NCBI GenBank assembly: GCA_014529385.2
Contig: CM043952.1
Location: 158,129,557 to 158,193,556 of the forward strand
Direction of reading: 5' to 3'
DNA: 64,000 nt
Source of the DNA: Adiantum capillus-veneris
Taxonomy: Eukaryota; Streptophyta; Polypodiopsida; Polypodiales; Pteridaceae
Part shown: positions 31,200 through 40,958 of the stretch, piece by piece
Position numbering within the stretch: position 1 is the first letter of the stretch
Layout of the letters: every line of letters starts with the position of its first letter
Made by a program: the position numbers and the translations under genes
The notes under the pieces: model-generated
What the model was told of the DNA's origin: nothing
Databases searched by the model: none
The model's input: the letters and a program-made list of their open reading frames with translations, nothing else

Positions 31200-33020
31200 T
31201 CAATGAAGTTAACCCTAAGGTTTTTATGCTCTCGTTGTTTCATGTAGACATCTTCATCTAGATCCTCATGAAGAAATGCTGTGTTCACATCCATTTGGAC
31301 AAGTTCCATGTCCTGGATAGCAACCAAGCCAAGCACAGTGTGAAGTGTAGTCATCTTGAATGCTGGAGAGAAAATCTCATCAAAATCCACACCTTTTTGC
31401 TGCTTGAAACCCTTCGCAACTAGATGAGCCTTGTACTTAGGCTTGGGATCCTTTGTTGTATATTTCTTATTGTATAGCCACTTGCAAGGTAAAGCATTTT
31501 TTCCTTTTGGTAATTCAACCAAATCCCATGTCTCATTAGCCACAATTGAATTATATTCTGATTGCATAGCCTGCTCCCACTTAACAAATCGTCCATTTGT
31601 ATAACTTCTTTGTAGCAAGTTGGCTCTCCACTCTCAGTGACCAAAATGTGGTGTATACCCGGCTCAAACCGCTTGGGTGCACATGATACTCTTACAGAGT
31701 GTCTCAGTGCCTGACTGATGGACTCTGCTCTCTTTGGAGCAATAGTAGTATCTTGCACTTGAGAATTATGTGCAGCACTACTGAACTGAGTTGGTTTGGA
31801 GGCTACATCCTCCAAACGAATGCGTCTGTACTCAAATTCTTTAACGGGCTTCTTGTGCATTTGTTATTCATTGAAAATCACATGTGAGGTGTGAGCTACG
31901 AATGACTTTGTTGGATTTTGGGTGCCAGAGACGATAGTCCATCTCTCCATTTGCACCATAGCCAATAAAAATGCATTTGTGTGATTTGGGATCTAACTTG
32001 CAACGAAGTTCTTTGGGCACATGTGCATATGTCTCACATCCAAATATACATAAATGCTCATAGCTTGGTGTTTTTCCAGTCCATAATTCCTCTAGAATTT
32101 TGAAATTCAAAGTAGAACTAGGTGACCAGCTGATGATGTGCACTGTTGTTAGAACAACTTTCCCCCAAAACTCTGGAGTAAGCTTCGCCATAGACATCAT
32201 AGAGATAACTCGCTCTAACTACTGCTCCCATTTTGTGCAGGTGTGTATGGAGCAGTAAACTGTCGACGAATGCCTCTTCGATTGCAAAAATCCTTGAACT
32301 CCGTGAAGACGTTGTATCCGCCATTGTTCGTTCAAAAAGCTTTGAGCTTTTTTCTTGATTGGTTCTCAACCATGGCGAGGAATTTCTGGAACATAGAAAA
32401 GACCTCTTCCTTACGCTTAAGAAGATACACCCACACCTTTCTGGTAGAATCATCAATGAACGTGAGAAAATAGTTTGCCCCTCCTAGAGTTTTATGTGAC
32501 TTTGGACCACACAAATCACTGTGCACTAAGTCTAGGGGTTCGCCTAGTTTCTTGTTCAATGGCGAAGATGTCAACCTAGCCTCTTTGCCGTATAGACAAT
32601 GCTCACACAATGGAAAGTTCGTGTAATCTAACACATGCAAGTAGCCAAAAAGCTGAAGTGTTTTTATTCCTTTTGGCTAATATGCCCTCTCAAGCTTCCC
32701 TTGCGCATTACCTAGGACAACTCCCCCCTGGCGATGTGGCCATTATCCATAATGAATTTACTCCCCAAGCCCATTTTATGACTTGGTCATTAAAAGCTTT
32801 GAGCAAGTTTTTGTGTTTGAGCACCATTGCTCAAACTGCACAAACAACATCTCGACCACATAGATAGAGTGTTCGTCAACACTCAAAACAAACATAGAGT
32901 ACAGGGATCCGTTTTTACGACCTTTCTTCATGACAAGGTTGTTCTTGCGGATCAACCAAGAATGATTACCAAAAACTTTAGTGTAGACAAGATCATCCAA
33001 TTGCCCTATAGAAAGCAAGC
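31200..33020 (-). pseudogene. Copia E pol fragment (second copia family)
   Basis: The minus strand carries GAG-pre-integrase to the start of RT, with order kept. Near 33000-32780 are 'MLSIGQL' and 'YTKVFG'-like pieces. Then 'FPLCEHCLYGKEARL' (32600) and the integrase core 'LDLVHSDLCGPKSHKTLGG' and 'YFLTFIDDSTRKVWVYLLK' (to 32332). Then 'CKLDPKSHKCIFIGYGANGE' (32000) and RT 'WEQAMQSEYNSIVANETWDL', 'YKAHLVAKGFKQQKGVDFDE' and 'VQMDVNTAFLHEDLDEDVYM' (31580-31230). It differs clearly from copia A/B in sequence. Frameshifts separate the parts, and the RT active site, RNase H and LTRs are missing. Confidence 0.85.
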
Positions 33021-33039
33021 TCTTTTGCCTTGATTTTTT

Positions 33040-33737
33040 GTCTTAATATGGCATGCATGCCAAGCAAGGTTCTCAAATAGCTCAAGGGGTGCACTATTTA
33101 GTACCCCCCTATATAACAAGCATTTGTGGGGTAATTAAAAACCCCCTTTTTTAATTACCCCACAAATGACCCCTTATTTTAGGAAAGTTTCAAATATAAA
33201 AACACCTTATTTTAATTTATGTGTATTAAATTGCCTAATTTTTTTGCATTTTAAAACTCCTCCAGTTGAACTCACATGGTACATTAACATGATTACATAG
33301 TGCATCCCCCAAGTCAAACAATGGATCTCGTCCAAGACCCTTTTTTTACTTTTCTTGTCAACACCAACATTACTTACAATTTCAACTACAAAAACATTAC
33401 TTTCATTTACAACAAAAAATTAAAAGAGGATAACAAGAAAATACCTCTTCTATCTGGACTCCGTTGATTGCTCTGTGTAGCTCCATGGAAGAAATGAGAG
33501 GTGTAGAAGGGACACTATAGTCACCCTGTAGGGTGATGACCCTACCACCATGCTCAAACTTTAGCGTGCTATGCAAATAGATATGATTAGACTAGGGCCA
33601 AATCTATACAACCACTCCCTACCTAAGTACACATCTACTCTAGCTAATTGCATGACCTAAAAATCAAGCAAATCTTTGTAGTCTTTCATGGCTAATGGAA
33701 CTCCCAAGACTATGGTAATCCATTTTGTATTGTCTTA
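33040..33737. other. AT-rich spacer with a perfect hairpin
   Basis: No coding signal. It contains the 21-bp inverted repeat described separately and a palindromic 'gtgcactatttagtac' just upstream of it. Confidence 0.5.
33121..33168. repeat. Perfect 21-bp inverted repeat, 6-nt loop
   Basis: The arm 33121-33141 (catttgtggggtaatt followed by five A) is the exact complement of 33148-33168, with the loop CCCCCT between. It may be a relic of a foldback element or a stem of a small RNA. Nothing else identifies it. Confidence 0.9.
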
Positions 33738-35110
33738 TCATAACTGTTTACCAAACAAGCCAGTAGTATACTCATGATCGCTCGTGGTATCGGTCAGCCT
33801 TAACTTCTTAACTAATGAATAGTTTAAAAAGTTATGGCTGGCACCATCACCAATGAAGACAATGACTGTACAGCCACCTATGGTGCTATACATGCATACC
33901 ATGTTATGAGGACCTATACTAGGCTGCCACCTAGCTGGTGTCACCAAAAAAGCATGACGCTTATCATAGTGGCACACACAATCACCTCCTTTAACTCTCT
34001 GGAACTGAGAGGAAGCCTCTGCATTGTATACAACTGCTTAGAGGATATACCATCTCCCTTGAGCTCATTGCCACTAGTGCTAGATTTAAGATTTGGAAGC
34101 TCGGCCTTGGTGCACCCTACCTCATTGCAGCTAAAGCAACAATTTTCCTTTTGCATTTTAACGTTTTTTTTTGTGTGGATTTCACACTATCTTTTCTTTT
34201 TAAATGGTCACAATGTTTTAGTCCAACGACCACCACGACTCCCCTGGTCCGTCCTCTTTCCTTGCTTCTTCACTATGGACCCTTTTGTTTTAAACCCCGA
34301 TTCCTTTTCTCTTTACTTCCAGCCCTACTTGCCCCATGTCATCCGCCACAATGCTTGATGTCATTATAAATTTGTGCATATTTGATTGCCTTGGATAATT
34401 CTTTCCATGGAAGAGACCCAACCTACTCAAGATGATCATCAATGAGACCCCTCTTGAAGCCTTGCAGTGTCTGGATTGCATTGATCCCTTTCAACCTGAG
34501 TACTATCTCTCTATATATGAGATGTACTGAGTTAGAGACTTGTTCTCCATCGAGCACTTGTCCCATAACTCCCAATTTCTCTCTTCTTCATTGCCTCGAA
34601 AGAATTTCTTTCAAAACATCGTTTCAAATTATGCCCAAGTGGCAGGACAAGTAGTAAAATTCATCCACCACTTGTATGCCTTATCAGTCAACAAGAAGCT
34701 AGCCTCTACAGGCTGCACACGACTAAATTGATTTTATAGGCATGAATGTCCGACCACTTTACTGAGAACATATTCATTGAATATTTGCTCTACTCTTCTT
34801 CCTCACCTTCAATGCTAGGGAATTTAAAATCCTTGAGTAGGGACGAAGTTGTCTCTATGGATGGCCCCATAGGCACATCCGCTTGGATTCCTTTGACTAT
34901 GGGTGAGGCTATGCTCACTCATGCTATGGGAGCCCTCCTACTATGAGGAAGATTAGAGCCTACCAAAGCAGTTATCGAGGCATCTAGGCATGTGGAGATG
35001 CTTTGTAACATCATGACTACATCATAATGGACTTTCTCTAAGGTGGTCAATTTTACGTTAAAATATTTAAACATCCCTCTAGAGAGCTCCATCTCTGTCA
35101 AGATGTCAAT
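33738..35110 (-). pseudogene. Chromovirus F gag-protease fragment
   Basis: The minus strand resembles chromovirus I gag: a short N-terminal piece (35101-34919), a capsid piece 'KAYKWWMNFTTCPATWA' (about 34680-34630), a knuckle piece FSCNEVGCTKAELP (about 34120) and a protease-like piece 'IGDGASHNFLNYSLVKKLRL' (about 33850-33790). Compare 'VDDGATHNFLNYKLVKKL' in chromovirus I. It is heavily frameshifted. RT and later domains are not present, and its LTRs are not recognised. Confidence 0.7.
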
Positions 35111-35149
35111 AAGGTCTGCTAGGTCAAAGAGCTTTCAACTATACTATTT

Positions 35150-37170
35150 CTAAAACTACGTGCATCGAATAAGCATGTATCTTACCAAGCACGTGGAGCT
35201 TGCTTCAAACCATACAAAGCCTGCACACATTGTCTTCTTGCCCTTTTTGAGAGACTCCACAAGAATTCCTTAAGTAAAGCACCAATCAAAATTGTATTCA
35301 TTAAGTCCAACTCAAGTGCATTCTAGCCATTATGAGATGCCAATGCACAAATGCTACAATGAATGGTAGTCAAAAGTGGGAGCAAAAAATCTCATCAAAA
35401 TCAATGTCTTCTCTTCACTATGCTCTTTTATCTTATAGCAATCAATCTTACCACCACCCTTCTGTTTCAACTTGAAAACCCACTTAGTACCAATAGCTTT
35501 CTTGATGGGAGGTAAGTCACACAAAGACCATGTATCATTCTTCATAATAGCATCATACTCAAATTGTATTGTAACCAATCGGTTTCTTGATTTTGATGCT
35601 TCATCAAATGACAAAGATTCTTCCTCATTATACATACTGAATGAAACCAAAACATAGCAATTTGATGGATAAGTAGCATGCTGAGAGCCTATATGAGTAT
35701 GACTAGACAAAGGTACACCCAATCCATTGTTACACAAAGATTGCACTAGCCATTTTGGCAAGCCTCTAGCCTACTCATTTTCAGCCCTATCTTCATCAAT
35801 AACATATTGTACATCTTTATAAAAATTGGCTAGTCTATAATGTCATTTGAAAAATGCATTGGTTGGATGTGTGACTCATTAAGAATTAAATGTATACTTC
35901 CACCATCAAACAAAGGCAACAATGTATCATATACTTCTATGAGATCACATCTATCTCCTTCATATATGCCAAAGCATTAATAGCATCTTCCACAAACACA
36001 ACATCTTGACTATTCAAGATATTCTTCATTTGTAGATGATACAACATGTAGCCCTTGCTTTCTAAACTCTCTCTAAATTGTAATCAACAAGTAAATTTTG
36101 CAACCTTGTCATCTAATTGTTAGACTAACTCAAGCAATCGAAGATAGCAAGTGACCAATAGATGGATTCTCACCATGCCAAGCTTCATATGGAGTGATAG
36201 ACTATAATGCTTTAGTGGGACACTGTTTAGTAAATATGCAATACAAAGGCTAGCCTCAAATTCAAAAGCCATGTTGCAAACAATTTCTATGAACTGTGGG
36301 GATTAAGTGGATAACCCATGCATGTTTAGACTAATCATAAAAAAAAGTTACAAAGTACAAATAATATTTAAAAGATTGAGCCAACATTGGGCCAAAAATG
36401 TCACTATGTACAAGCTTCAATTGGTAAGCAACCCACACAAAACCATCCTTAGGAAACTTAGAATGCTACATTCCGCCCAAAATATAGCCTTCACATACAT
36501 GTTTCAATGGCTCCTCAAGACGGGGCAACGAAGCAACCATATCAAATTTCTTCAAATGCAACAAACGAAAAAAAATTGGATGTCCAAAATGTGCATGCCA
36601 AAGTAAGTATCTGAATCTACCTTTGTTTTGGAAACCTTGCATGCTAAACCTTCCACATGAATTTTTGCTAAATTCATGTAGCGTAAAGCTTATAAAGCCC
36701 ATAAATAACAAAAAACCCAAAAATTAGACCATGTGGAGTACATATGTCCTTCACAAAGTTGACTACTACAAGACCTAGTTTAATAAGTGTAGATATGTAC
36801 AAGAGGTTTTTCTTGATCCTGAGTACATAGTAACCACCAAGTGTAGATATCTACAATTTTTTTTTCCCAATCTTAGATATATACAAACCACCAACAAGTG
36901 TGAAAGAATTTTCACCTATAGCAGTAAACACAATCTTTCCACACCCTTAACCTGATAAGCAACATGGTGAAACGAGTTTGGTAAATGTGACAATATTCTC
37001 GTTAGGGACAATCTTAAAAAGAAAAAAGAACATGATCAAATGTAATGTGTTTAGTTGCACCACTATCAAAGTACCACACATGATCCATTTTTTTAACAAT
37101 ACATGCATCATGATAGATGGTTCATATTGACACTATGCAGTACAAGCCCATTAGATCCATCCTTCATCCT
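35150..37170 (-). pseudogene. Copia D, old member of the A/B/C copia family
   Basis: The minus strand carries, in order from 37170 downward, protease 'DHVWYFDSGATKHIT' (about 37080-37040) and the zinc-finger region 'FGHPIFFRLLHLKKFDMVAS' and 'PLKHVCEGYILGG' (36620-36470). Then 'SKGYMLYHLQMKN' and 'SQDVVFVEDA' (about 36060-35990), 'MPKWLVQSL' to 'KKAIGTKWVFKLKQKGGGKI' (35761-35430) and finally RT 'ALYGLKQAPRAW' (about 35200). Phrases match copia A/B but with far more substitutions, indels and stops. It looks like the oldest family copy here. Confidence 0.8.
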
Positions 37171-37289
37171 ACATAACATTTGTTGAATTTGAATTCGAAG
37201 AAGCATTTGCAATGGCTATGAAAACTTGCACCAAGAACTATATGATGTATGAAAACCATCAACAAAAACATAAACTAGTATATATACTA

Positions 37290-37690
37290 ATTATATTTAT
37301 TTAAAAATTATTTCACTATTTTAACAAACTAAGGTGTTTTTCAAGGAAAGATCTATTAAAACTTAAACCATTAAATTTTTGATTTTTTGACATGTCCACA
37401 TTCCTTGTGAGTACTTCTATCAAATGACTGTAGGATCTTGCAAAATGAGTTTTGTATCAATATATATTTTTTGTGTTACAGTATAAATAACATAGTACTT
37501 TAATTGGGATATTTCATAGAAATTACACATATTGAAAAAATAATGAATAAATCAAATTAAGCTCCTCGATACATGCTTAATTATTTTGCGAGATAACTTT
37601 TGCAATATATGAGCGACACTATACCTGAATTCAAGTTTTTATTAGGATCACAATGCTATGCCAACACGTGACATGTTAGACTAAGAGAGG
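37290..37690 (+). repeat. Dispersed repeat, copy 1
   Basis: It shares an order of matches with 60500-60910: 'cacattccttg', 'tatcaaatgactgt.ggatc', 'cttgcaaaat.agtt', 'aataaatcaa.ttaa' and 'aatgctatg.caa'. It is noncoding and AT-rich. The identity falls outside the listed limits. Confidence 0.7.
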
Positions 37691-37710
37691 CTTTACACAC
37701 AAAAAGTACT

Positions 37711-37892
37711 CTTTTTGTGAGATCAATTGAGAATTAAGACTTATCAAGATGTTCTTGGGTGTTTTGTGTGGGCAAAAGTTTGTGGTTCTAAAAATTGAGT
37801 TTCTTATGAAATCGATTCAGAATCAAGACTTTTCAAGGTGTTCTTGGCTATGTGTTTTGCGTGGGTACTAGTTTGTGGCTCTAAAAAATGAG
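37711..37892. repeat. Two-copy tandem repeat of about 90 bp
   Basis: The halves 37711-37799 and 37800-37892 share 'gagaattaagact'/'cagaatcaagact', 'caaggtgttcttgg'-type text, 'gttttgtgtggg' and 'gtttgtggttctaaaaa'. Divergence is moderate. Confidence 0.8.
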
Positions 37893-37980
37893 CACAAGTA
37901 TGGTACAATTTCTCAAGAGGCTACTATTAATATTGCTTGTAATGTCAAAACCTGCTACGAGAAACATTTTTGGATGGCAT

Positions 37981-38207
37981 TTTTGCCATATATATGGTAG
38001 TGATATGTGTGAATGCACTTAGGATTGCCAAGGCATTTTTTTCCTCACTAGGAGGGTTTTTTTCTTCGTGTTTTGTATATACACCTATTACTCTAGGACC
38101 ATCTTATTTTGTATTTTCACGCTTAATAATACACTCTCTATTGTGTGTCTTGAGCTTATTCTCCATCTCCAAGTTGTGTGTGCATTCTTGCAACCCTAAC
38201 TTCAACA
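37981..38207 (+). repeat. Copia C 5' LTR (about 227 bp)
   Basis: It aligns with the copia B LTR read on its own sense strand ('tggtagtgatatgtgtg', 'aaggcatttttt', 'tgtatatacacc', 'actctagg', 'attgtgtgtcttgagctt', ending 'ttcaaca'). The PBS that should follow is eroded to 'aaggtatttaagcaag'. Confidence 0.8.
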
Positions 38208-38504
38208 AGGTATTTAAGCAAGATGCATCCCCCTGGCCATCATTGCCAACATCGTTAGTATCCCAGTGCTCACTTTCTCCAATTTGGATGTGATTTGGTG
38301 AGTGTCAATAGGTCAATAAATACTTTAGAAAGGCTTTTGATTCGGGTTTGTTTTGGCCTTTGTTTCCACTACTACAAGTACTCCACATGCAATTTCGCTC
38401 TTTTGTGTAGAATTTTGCCCATTGTGAATTTTTGCAAACAAGTCTTTGGCACTCTATTGTGGTTTTTACTATATGGCACAAACAATTTTTCTTGACTTTC
38501 TACT

Positions 38505-38731
38505 TGTTGGAATTAGGGTTGCAGAGAAACGCACACAGCTTGGAAAAGACGAAGGAAGCTCAAGGCACACAATAGAGAGTGTGTTACTTAGTGTGCAATG
38601 GAAAGATAGATAGCCCTAGAGTGATGGGCGTATATACAATGCACAGGGGAAAAAACCTCCTAAAGAGGGAAAAAATGCCCCGGCGGTCCTAGTGTGTTCA
38701 CACACATCACTACCACATGTATATGGTAACA
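38505..38731 (-). repeat. Copia B 3' LTR (227 bp)
   Basis: It starts TGTTGG and ends GGTAACA on the plus strand. The polypurine tract (minus CCAGGGGGGATT, 38732-38743) lies next to it on the internal side, which fixes it as the 3' LTR. Confidence 0.97.
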
Positions 38732-38746
38732 AATCCCCCCTGGCGT

Positions 38747-39885
38747 TGTCAGGAGTTTTCTGGAGCAAGGGATTGCGCATATGTACATACACATGCATGG
38801 TGCATCAAATAAAGAATTGCCCATTTTCCTTAGCCAGGTGGTTACGTGGGGCCCACATGTGTACAGGTAGGACAGCATGTACATAGTTCATCGATTTTCA
38901 CTATCACCAGTACCAGTATGTTTTTTCTATGATAATGAGGAGTTTATAGCGCGTAAAAATTCTCGAGGAAGCTATCCGCGGGCCGACGACGTGAGGTCAG
39001 CAGGTGCGTCAGATGGCATCTAGTGGCGTCAGGAGGAACGAGGTCAATATTTGCACGCGGATGAGGACGAACACAACGTGGGTGTTTTCTTGTGAGAGTT
39101 ATGCAGAAAGGTCATCATTAGGACCACTTTTTGGGGCCACTTCACGTGGTGGCGAGATGCATTAGTGGAAAAAAGCTGAGTGCCAGGTGTGCGGATGATG
39201 CAAAAAGGTGACAACTATGCACTACGAGGTCAGTTTTTGGCCTGTTTGGGGTCCGTTTGAGGTCATCTAAAAGGCCAAGGGTGCCCAACTAATAAAGCTA
39301 AGTGTGGGAACTGAAAAAACTGAGAAAAGACCAGAAAAAAACGTGGAGAAGAGAGGAGGAACAGCCGCAGCTGTGTTTTTGCTCATTTTGGAGCCTGTTT
39401 TGGCCGTAAACTGTTCATCCGAGGTCGGATTTGAGCACTTTGACATTGTAGACTGGGGTTTTGGGCCGTTCCGGACGCGATGGAGCTGTCCATTTTGCCA
39501 AATTTCTCACTCTTTTCCTGCTGTTTTTTTGTGTAAGTTTCTCCTATGAGCGAAGTTTCTGCTCTAGTTTGTGATTGTATCTGGCTTATTTTACCCATAT
39601 TGTGTGAGCTGTTTGCCCCATTGGTGTTGGCCCAAGCTCATTTGTATCTAAACATCAGAAATTCTCCTCTTTTGAGCTAAGTTTTTTGGGTGTGTGTGTG
39701 TGTGTGTGTCTGTGTGGAGTGGGCAAGTGGATAGTCTCTCTCCTCTCACTCCAGAGGTGTGTTCCCTGTCTCGGCCAGGTGTGTTGTGTAAGCCGAGTGG
39801 TGCCCCATAGTGTGTGTGTGTATCTTCCCAAGAGTGTGTGTCGGGTCGTTATAGAGGCGCTGTGTGTGTTTTCATCCCGCTCACA
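38747..39885 (+). repeat. Gypsy G 5' LTR (1139 bp)
   Basis: It matches 46319-47452 along its whole length. Differences include a longer GT microsatellite near 39694-39710 and a few substitutions, so the insertion is fairly recent. Confidence 0.95.
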
Positions 39886-39891
39886 TTCTTT

Positions 39892-39908
39892 TGGTGCCCC
39901 CACTGAGG
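39892..39908 (+). promoter_or_regulatory. Gypsy G primer binding site (tRNA not identified)
   Basis: TGGTGCCCCCACTGAGG starts six bases after the LTR end, in the position of a PBS and with the expected TGG start. It is not the Asp-type site used by element H, and I could not assign the tRNA. Confidence 0.55.
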
Positions 39909-39959
39909 ATCTTCTTCGAGTACCTTCTGCGTCGAGCTTCAAGCTTCGAGATTTGGGGT

Positions 39960-40042
39960 TACAGGTTGCAGGTTGCAGATTACAGGTTACAGGTTACGGT
40001 CACAGGTACAGGTACAGGTACAGGTGATTCACACAGGTACAG
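39960..40042 (+). repeat. Gypsy G leader repeat (CAGGTT/CAGGTA)n
   Basis: Short units 'acaggttgcaggttgcag', 'ttacaggttacagg' and 'acaggtacaggtacagg' recur over about 80 bp just inside the leader. Confidence 0.9.
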
Positions 40043-40637
40043 GTAGCTGGAGTACAGTGATATACTAGCAGTGATGTCACTTGCAGTTGTTGTGGGAATG
40101 CATCACTTGGCGCCTATTTGAGCGCATTGTCTGCTGAATTGTACGTTACTTGTGGAAACTGCCATTGTACGCATTTGTGGAGCCATACTTGGTTGTATTT
40201 GGCAGTCCCAGCCATTTCTGAGACTTGGTCTGGAAGATAGTCATTTCTGAGACTTGACTATATGCGATTTGCATTAGCCTTCGTGTGAGGGTCGATAGTG
40301 TGAGGTTTTTATTGAGCTGGGGGATTCTCAAATGTGGAGATCCTTTCGGTGATACAGGTAGCTGGAGCACCCTTTTTGTGACCTCGCCATAGGCTATGTA
40401 CTAGTGATTCCTACTTGATGCTCGGGTTCTATTGTTGACAGTTTATGCATACATAGACAGTCTATATTTTGGGTTCCTACTGCTCTACTTCTGGGGAAAC
40501 TCTGTCGAAATTTTCCCAAGTTATGATGGCTGGTTTTTTGGTATTTTGAGCCATTTATGCTGTTATGCTGCTGAAATTTTGGCAAAATCAGAGGTTGAGT
40601 CAGGTGTGCCTTCTTGGGAGCTTCATGGTTGGCTTTA

Positions 40638-40856
40638 ATGGATGATCAAAATGGCCCTCAGTTCACTCCTTTTCATTTAACTCAAAGAATTCAGATTAAT
40701 GTTCATGTGTCCAGGAAGATCTTTTTCCAGCAGCGCATAGTCTTTATGTTTGGGCCAAGAAGATTGAGAGAGATCCTGGAATGTCCTTTGCCTGTTGTAA
40801 TTCCAATGATCAACTACGAAAACTCATTTGATGTGCATGTGTTTGTCCTTATCTAA
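40638..40856 (+). CDS. Small ORF a, 72 aa, in front of gag of gypsy G
   Basis: I do not recognise this protein in known families. The ATG at 40638 is chosen because it gives exactly 72 residues and a gap-free alignment with small ORF b. An upstream ATG at 40614 in the same frame would add 8 residues. Shared features with ORF b are SRKI-x-FQQRIVF, FGP-x-RL-x-EIL, P-x-I-x-Y and SFDV-x-V. It is basic in the middle (Arg at 26, 33, 41, 42, 44) and hydrophobic at the C-terminus. It lies 102 bp before the preferred gag start in the same frame, with several stops between, so it is not a gag extension. It would be the first or an early ORF on the genomic RNA. The function is unknown. Confidence 0.65.
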   Translation: MDDQNGPQFTPFHLTQRIQINVHVSRKIFFQQRIVFMFGPRRLREILECPLPVVIPMINYENSFDVHVFVLI

Positions 40857-40958
40857 AGCTGAGCTCCATTGAAGTTTCTAGGGATTGGGTAGTGAAAAGT
40901 TTTGGGTTCTTGCACATGTGTTCGAAAGGGTTCTCAAAGCATCATAATTTGGGTAGCC

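Noticed and set aside
38505-38731. Promoter of an independent gene
   Set aside because: It is the 3' LTR of copia B, matched at 52162-52388.
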